In this document: piece after piece, positions 60,229 to 64,000 of the stretch
Numbering within the stretch: position 1 is the stretch's first letter
How the letters are laid out: each line of letters opens with the position of its first letter
Source of the DNA: Jaapia argillacea MUCL 33604
Lineage: Eukaryota; Basidiomycota; Agaricomycetes; Jaapiales; Jaapiaceae
Direction of reading: 5' to 3'
DNA length: 64,000 nt
Assembly (NCBI GenBank): GCA_000697665.1
Contig: KL197710.1
Location: forward strand, 691,425-755,424
Notes under the pieces: generated by a model
The model's input: the letters and a program-made list of their open reading frames with translations, nothing else
Told to the model about the DNA's origin: nothing
The model's database searches: none
Translations under genes and position numbers: made by a program

Positions 60229-63200
60229 ATGTTCCCAAACCTTTTCCCAACGGTTCACTGCGATTCCAACACGGCTGTCTCCACGGGTTCTTCCATAAAA
60301 GCCTCTGCAGCATCCGCTCTCGGTGCAGTAAAGCGGGCTGTCACGGTTGCTGAGCCTGAACTAAAACGTTGGAAAAGAACCTTTGAGGCAAATGCCAAGG
60401 TTGTGGTCGGTGATGAGAAGTGAGTTTTGAGTTTCCAATACGAAATGGTTGCAATTTCAACTGGCTCACTTTTGTTCATCCTCTATGAAGGTTTCTGGAC
60501 AAGGAACAGTTCGTCAATGCCATAGCACCTTCTGGGGACCTGTCGAAGATCGGACGAGGGCAGTTTGCTATCCTCTTCAAAGTTGCCGACTCGTCACGGC
60601 GTGGATTGGTATCTTGGGATGACTTCGTTGTATTTGAGACATTGTTGAAGAGACCGGACGCAGACTATTGGATCGCATTCCAATACTTTGACGTGTAAGT
60701 TTACAATTTCAATGTTGTTTGTGAGCTGGGTCGATGGTATTTTGTTCCGCAGGGATCGTAACGGGACCATTGACTTCAATGAGTTCAAGAGCGTGTTCAC
60801 GGCAAATGTAGATGACACTTCATTGCCATTCGACTTCGACTGGTAAGATTACTGCGCTTTCTCCAGTGCACCACAATCAACTTGAGTGACCTGTAGCGAC
60901 TGGGTCAAACTGTATATTGGAAAGAAGAACGGCTCGCATGTTCTTGGATGTGAGTGTATCCCATCGGAATTTTGGAGTTGTTCCCCTTACCACTCCCCAT
61001 AGACAATGAATTTACACAGTTAATGAAGGGCTTCCAAGGCGAGCGGTTGAGGCAGGCATTCAAGTATATGGACAAGGACCAGGACGGTTTTATCCGACCC
61101 GAGCAATTCAAGCAGATCGTGCTGGTGAGTATTATTACCATTTAGTGAAGGATTGACGACAAACATCCACCCTAGGACATTGCGGGCCATAAACTTTCTG
61201 AAGCTGTCATCGAACGACTGCCTACTCTGACTGCCATTAGCCCTGGTGGATGGATATCTTACTCTGAAGTTGTTGCTTTTCATAATGTCATCAAAGGTGG
61301 GTGATCTTGCCCTCTTCTCGTCAGTATTGTGAAAGAACAGGTCTTTTTCTCCTCAGAAATGGACATGGTTGAACGGTCAGCCCTTATTCGTCACTTGAAG
61401 TGCGCTTCTCATCGTGTCTTGACCTTCCAGTGTCATTCGAGAAGCGACAGGCAAATCCAAAGACGGGCGAATAGATCAATCGGACTTCTTAGATTATGCA
61501 GCCACCAGCTCACGATATTCTTTATTTACACCCATGGAGGCTTCTATTATTTTCCATTTTGCAGGACGAGGCAACTCTCATGCCCGCCTTGCCCTCGTCG
61601 ACTTTGCCCAACTTCTTGATCCGAGGTGGCGGGCTCCCCGAGAGGAGCTCGCGCAGCCCACAAAGACGCAGTCTTTCTTCCACGAGGTTGCTCATTCGGT
61701 GTACAACTTTTGCTTGGGAGGTCAGTCATTCTATGCTGGTCGCTTTCGAATGACGGCTTTATCGCATACATCTTTAGGGGCGGCTGGTGCATTTGGAGCC
61801 ACTATCGTATACCCCATAGATCTTGGTAATTACCTTCCCCTTTCGTGGCGATAATGTCATCTTACGCTCCCCCACAGTTAAGGTAGTCCGAAGTTCTTTC
61901 CTCTCGTTATTTCCATAGCTCACGCTAGTGGCCCTGGTTTCACAGACTAGGTAGGCAGAAATCATTATCGTGTTTGCCATTCCACTGATACCTGAATGTC
62001 CCCTAGAATGCAGAACCAGCGAAGTACCGTTGTCGGTCAGCTGCTTTACAAAAACAGTATGGACTGCGTCCAAAAAGTATTCCGGAATGAGGGCCTTCGA
62101 GGATTCTATCGTGGTCTGGGGCCTCAGCTAATAGTCAGTTGCGCCTGCATCCGCTGTGAGGGACATCTGTACTCATCTTAATTCACAAATAGGGTGTCGC
62201 TCCTGAAAAGGCGATAAAACTGACTGTGAATGACCTCGTCAGAGGTCGTGCGATGGATCCCGAGACTGGGCGAATCAAGCTCATGTGGGAGTTGATAGCC
62301 GGTGGTACGGCTGGTGGGTGTCAAGTGGTTCGTGACCGTCTTTAGTGGAATCCAAACACTTCCTGATGCAGTCATTTGCAGATTTTCACTAATCCTCTGG
62401 AGATAGTGTAAGTGAAGAGTTTCTGCATGCCGAATTTATCGTAACTTTCCTTCCATAGAAAAATTCGCTTGCAAATCCAGGGTGAAGCGGCCAAAGCTGA
62501 AGGTGCAGTCCCGAGAGGTGCTGCACATATCGTACGCCAGCTGGGTCTGTTCGGATTATACAAGGGCGCGGGGGCTTGTCTCCTTCGCGATATCCCCTTC
62601 TCCGCCATATATTTCCCAGCATACTGGCATCTCAAGAAGGACGTCTTCCACGAAGGGTATAATGGGAAGCAGCTGTCCTTCATGGAGACGCTCAGTGCCG
62701 CGGCCATTGCGTAAGTCGAATCGTCGCATTCCCGAGTTTTCCTCTTATCGTGTTCCTTTCCACAGTGGCATGCCCGCCGCGTACTTTACCACACCCGCAG
62801 GTAGGTTTTTGATCATATGTCTGGGGTTTAACAGCCACACAAAACATCCCTGCAGATGTTGTGAAGACGCGATTACAAGCTGAGGCAAAGGCTGGTCACA
62901 CTGTGTACAAGGGGATGGCTGATGCCTTCGCAGTCATTTGTGAGTATCTGCCTGTTCAAGTGTCTGCTGCCCGACGGCTGATTGGTTGGGTGATAAGACC
63001 GTGAAGAAGGATTCAAAGCGTTCTTCAAAGGCGGTCCGGCGCGTATCCTTCGCAGCAGCCCCCAATTTGGCTTCACTCTCCTTGCCTACGAATATTTCCA
63101 CAAAGTACGTCACTACTTCCATTCATCTGATTGGCTACTGCTGATTCAACTCCCCGCGGTTGTCGTTAGTTCCTGCCCGTAAGCATCCTTTGGTTACGGA

Positions 63201-63414
63201 GCTTGTTGGCCTTCTCGCTGATGCATTCTGCTTCCGATAGTACCCCTGGGCGGAACAACCCAGAGAGGTGGAAACCCTTCTCACATCGAAGCCAGACGAT
63301 ATGGCGAAGATTCGTGCAAGGAATGCCCTCAAGATTTTGTTGGATGTTCATGGCGATTTTGGCCGTCGCACTGCAGGGCTATCGTCTTCACCGCATGCCC
63401 TGGCGAAATCGTGA
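60229..63414 (+). CDS. AGC1: Mitochondrial aspartate/glutamate carrier AGC1 with EF-hand domain
   Basis: Start [20 protein letters not shown]. The N-terminal half is a calcium-type EF-hand region as in aralar/citrin: [17 protein letters not shown] and [20 protein letters not shown] are complete loops, others are degenerate. The second half has three mitochondrial carrier repeats: [33 protein letters not shown] and [17 protein letters not shown], each PxD/ExxK/R. The tail ends HALAKS. It exchanges aspartate for glutamate across the inner membrane for the malate-aspartate shuttle. About 15 exons; two consecutive 5-nt exons encode part of V-K-T-R. Frame was followed through every join I checked. 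Confidence 0.92.
61878..61882 (+). other. 5-nt microexon of AGC1 (first of two)
   Basis: TTAAG lies between CTCCCCCACAG and GTAGTC. After …ATAGATCTTG it completes GTT AAG (V-K) of the first carrier signature. Confidence 0.7.
61946..61950 (+). other. 5-nt microexon of AGC1 (second of two)
   Basis: ACTAG lies between GGTTTCACAG and GTAGGC. Joined to AATGCAGAACC (62007) it gives ACT AGA ATG CAG (T-R-M-Q). The introns around it are 63 and 56 nt. Neither microexon alone restores the frame; both together give P-I-D-L-V-K-T-R-M-Q. Confidence 0.7.
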
Positions 63415-63977
63415 AATCGTTGCGTACGGAGAACTTATATACCCACTCGCTCAGAGTCACTCTTGGCATAATGAAATCTTGCATCCACCAATCATCGCAG
63501 ACGTTGCCAGAGGCTCCCATTGGTTGTGGCCGGAAATGCCTCGTTGCTTGGTTACCTTGACCACAAATGCTTCTAGCAAGAAATTCGTTGAGTAAATTTG
63601 ATCATGATCGACGTGATGTGACAGAACCATCTGCCTCAAATACTTGAGCTGTTGAGTTGCGTTGCTGCATCCTGTCGTTTCCTTCGTCTTCGTTTTCGTT
63701 CTCTCATTCGTTCTCCTGTCTTTTCTATCTCTCTTTCTCTTTTCGCGGTGAGCTCTACTAATTCGACCATTGGCATCTGTTCTGATCCTTTCTCAATATT
63801 GCAGAGCGCTTGCGTTCGTTCGTTCAAGCCCGCTCCTTGGTCTTCTTTGGTGTACTCTTGCTGCTAGACAGTAATCCCAGCGTAGACCGCTTCCATTCAT
63901 TTTCGACTCTACGCCGACTCTTGTTGTCGCCTCCCGACCAAAACCTTCCAACCTAATCACTGTCAACTCGCTACAAA
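63415..63977. other. Intergenic region near the right edge
   Basis: About 560 nt downstream of AGC1. Plus-strand frames such as 63203-63595 (overlapping the AGC1 end) and 63652-63867 are domain-free. CTTTTTCTCT-type pyrimidine tracts at 63660-63750 look like a leader for the gene starting at 63978. Confidence 0.4.
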
Positions 63978-64000
63978 ATGAGGTCAACGTTCATTTCTCT
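63978..64000 (+). CDS. Possible start of a secreted protein (cut by window edge)
   Basis: CTACAAAATG followed by seven codons, M-R-S-T-F-I-S, in a good start context after a pyrimidine-rich leader. The opening resembles that of the signal peptide of the KR-repeat protein (MRSTLAL), but seven residues decide nothing. Confidence 0.25.

Overview
This window is nuclear DNA of a filamentous basidiomycete fungus, most likely an Agaricomycete mushroom. The evidence is gene density (about 30 genes in 64 kb on both strands), many very short introns (mostly 45-65 nt, GT...AG, two with GC donors), LRR-type F-box proteins, a PriA-like secreted protein, and the protein set as a whole. No rRNA, convincing tRNA, CRISPR array or virus-like element was seen.

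Layout, left to right. 0-5 kb: the start of a BED-finger protein at the left edge, an F-box protein and a type II membrane glycosyltransferase. 5-19 kb, mostly housekeeping: a small Ser-rich protein, an ING-type PHD protein, an SDR oxidoreductase, polyadenylation factor FIP1, mitochondrial ribosomal protein uL10m, an RbAp46/48-type WD40 histone chaperone, the ER protein RAMP4/SERP1 and a BMT5-like rRNA methyltransferase. 19-28 kb: a zinc alcohol dehydrogenase, a 411-bp MITE-like element, exonuclease V (EXO5), a TDT/SLAC1-type transporter and an unrecognised protein. 29-35 kb, more accessory: an F-box gene with a frame break, a 1.8-kb gene-poor stretch, a secreted protein made of KR-APQAS repeats, and a membrane-anchored low-complexity protein. 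36-45 kb: two DEAH/RHA helicases (DHX29/YLR419W-like and PRP22) head to head. 45-54 kb: NXT1/p15, a neutral sphingomyelinase (ISC1), an HSL-type hydrolase, methionine aminopeptidase 2 and the Golgi SNARE GOS1. 54-64 kb: a tandem pair of TatD/Scn1-type hydrolases, tRNA methyltransferase TRM5 and the mitochondrial aspartate/glutamate carrier AGC1.

There is no metabolic cluster; the genes are largely independent. Several act on RNA (FIP1, PRP22, NXT1, TRM5, BMT5, the DHX29-like helicase) and several act in the secretory or membrane system (glycosyltransferase, RAMP4, GOS1, ISC1).

The most unusual signals are: (i) a candidate Kex2-processed repeat peptide precursor fused to a PriA-like Cys domain; (ii) EXO5 with a ubiquitin-interacting-motif cluster inserted inside the nuclease domain; (iii) six microexons of 4-12 nt in four genes, including two consecutive 5-nt exons in AGC1; (iv) a FIP1 start codon split by an intron, with AUG-UAA in the unspliced RNA; and (v) a tandem gene pair whose shared intron has GT in one copy and GC in the other. 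Splice models were read by eye from frame, splice consensus and family knowledge. Start codons and small exons are predictions.
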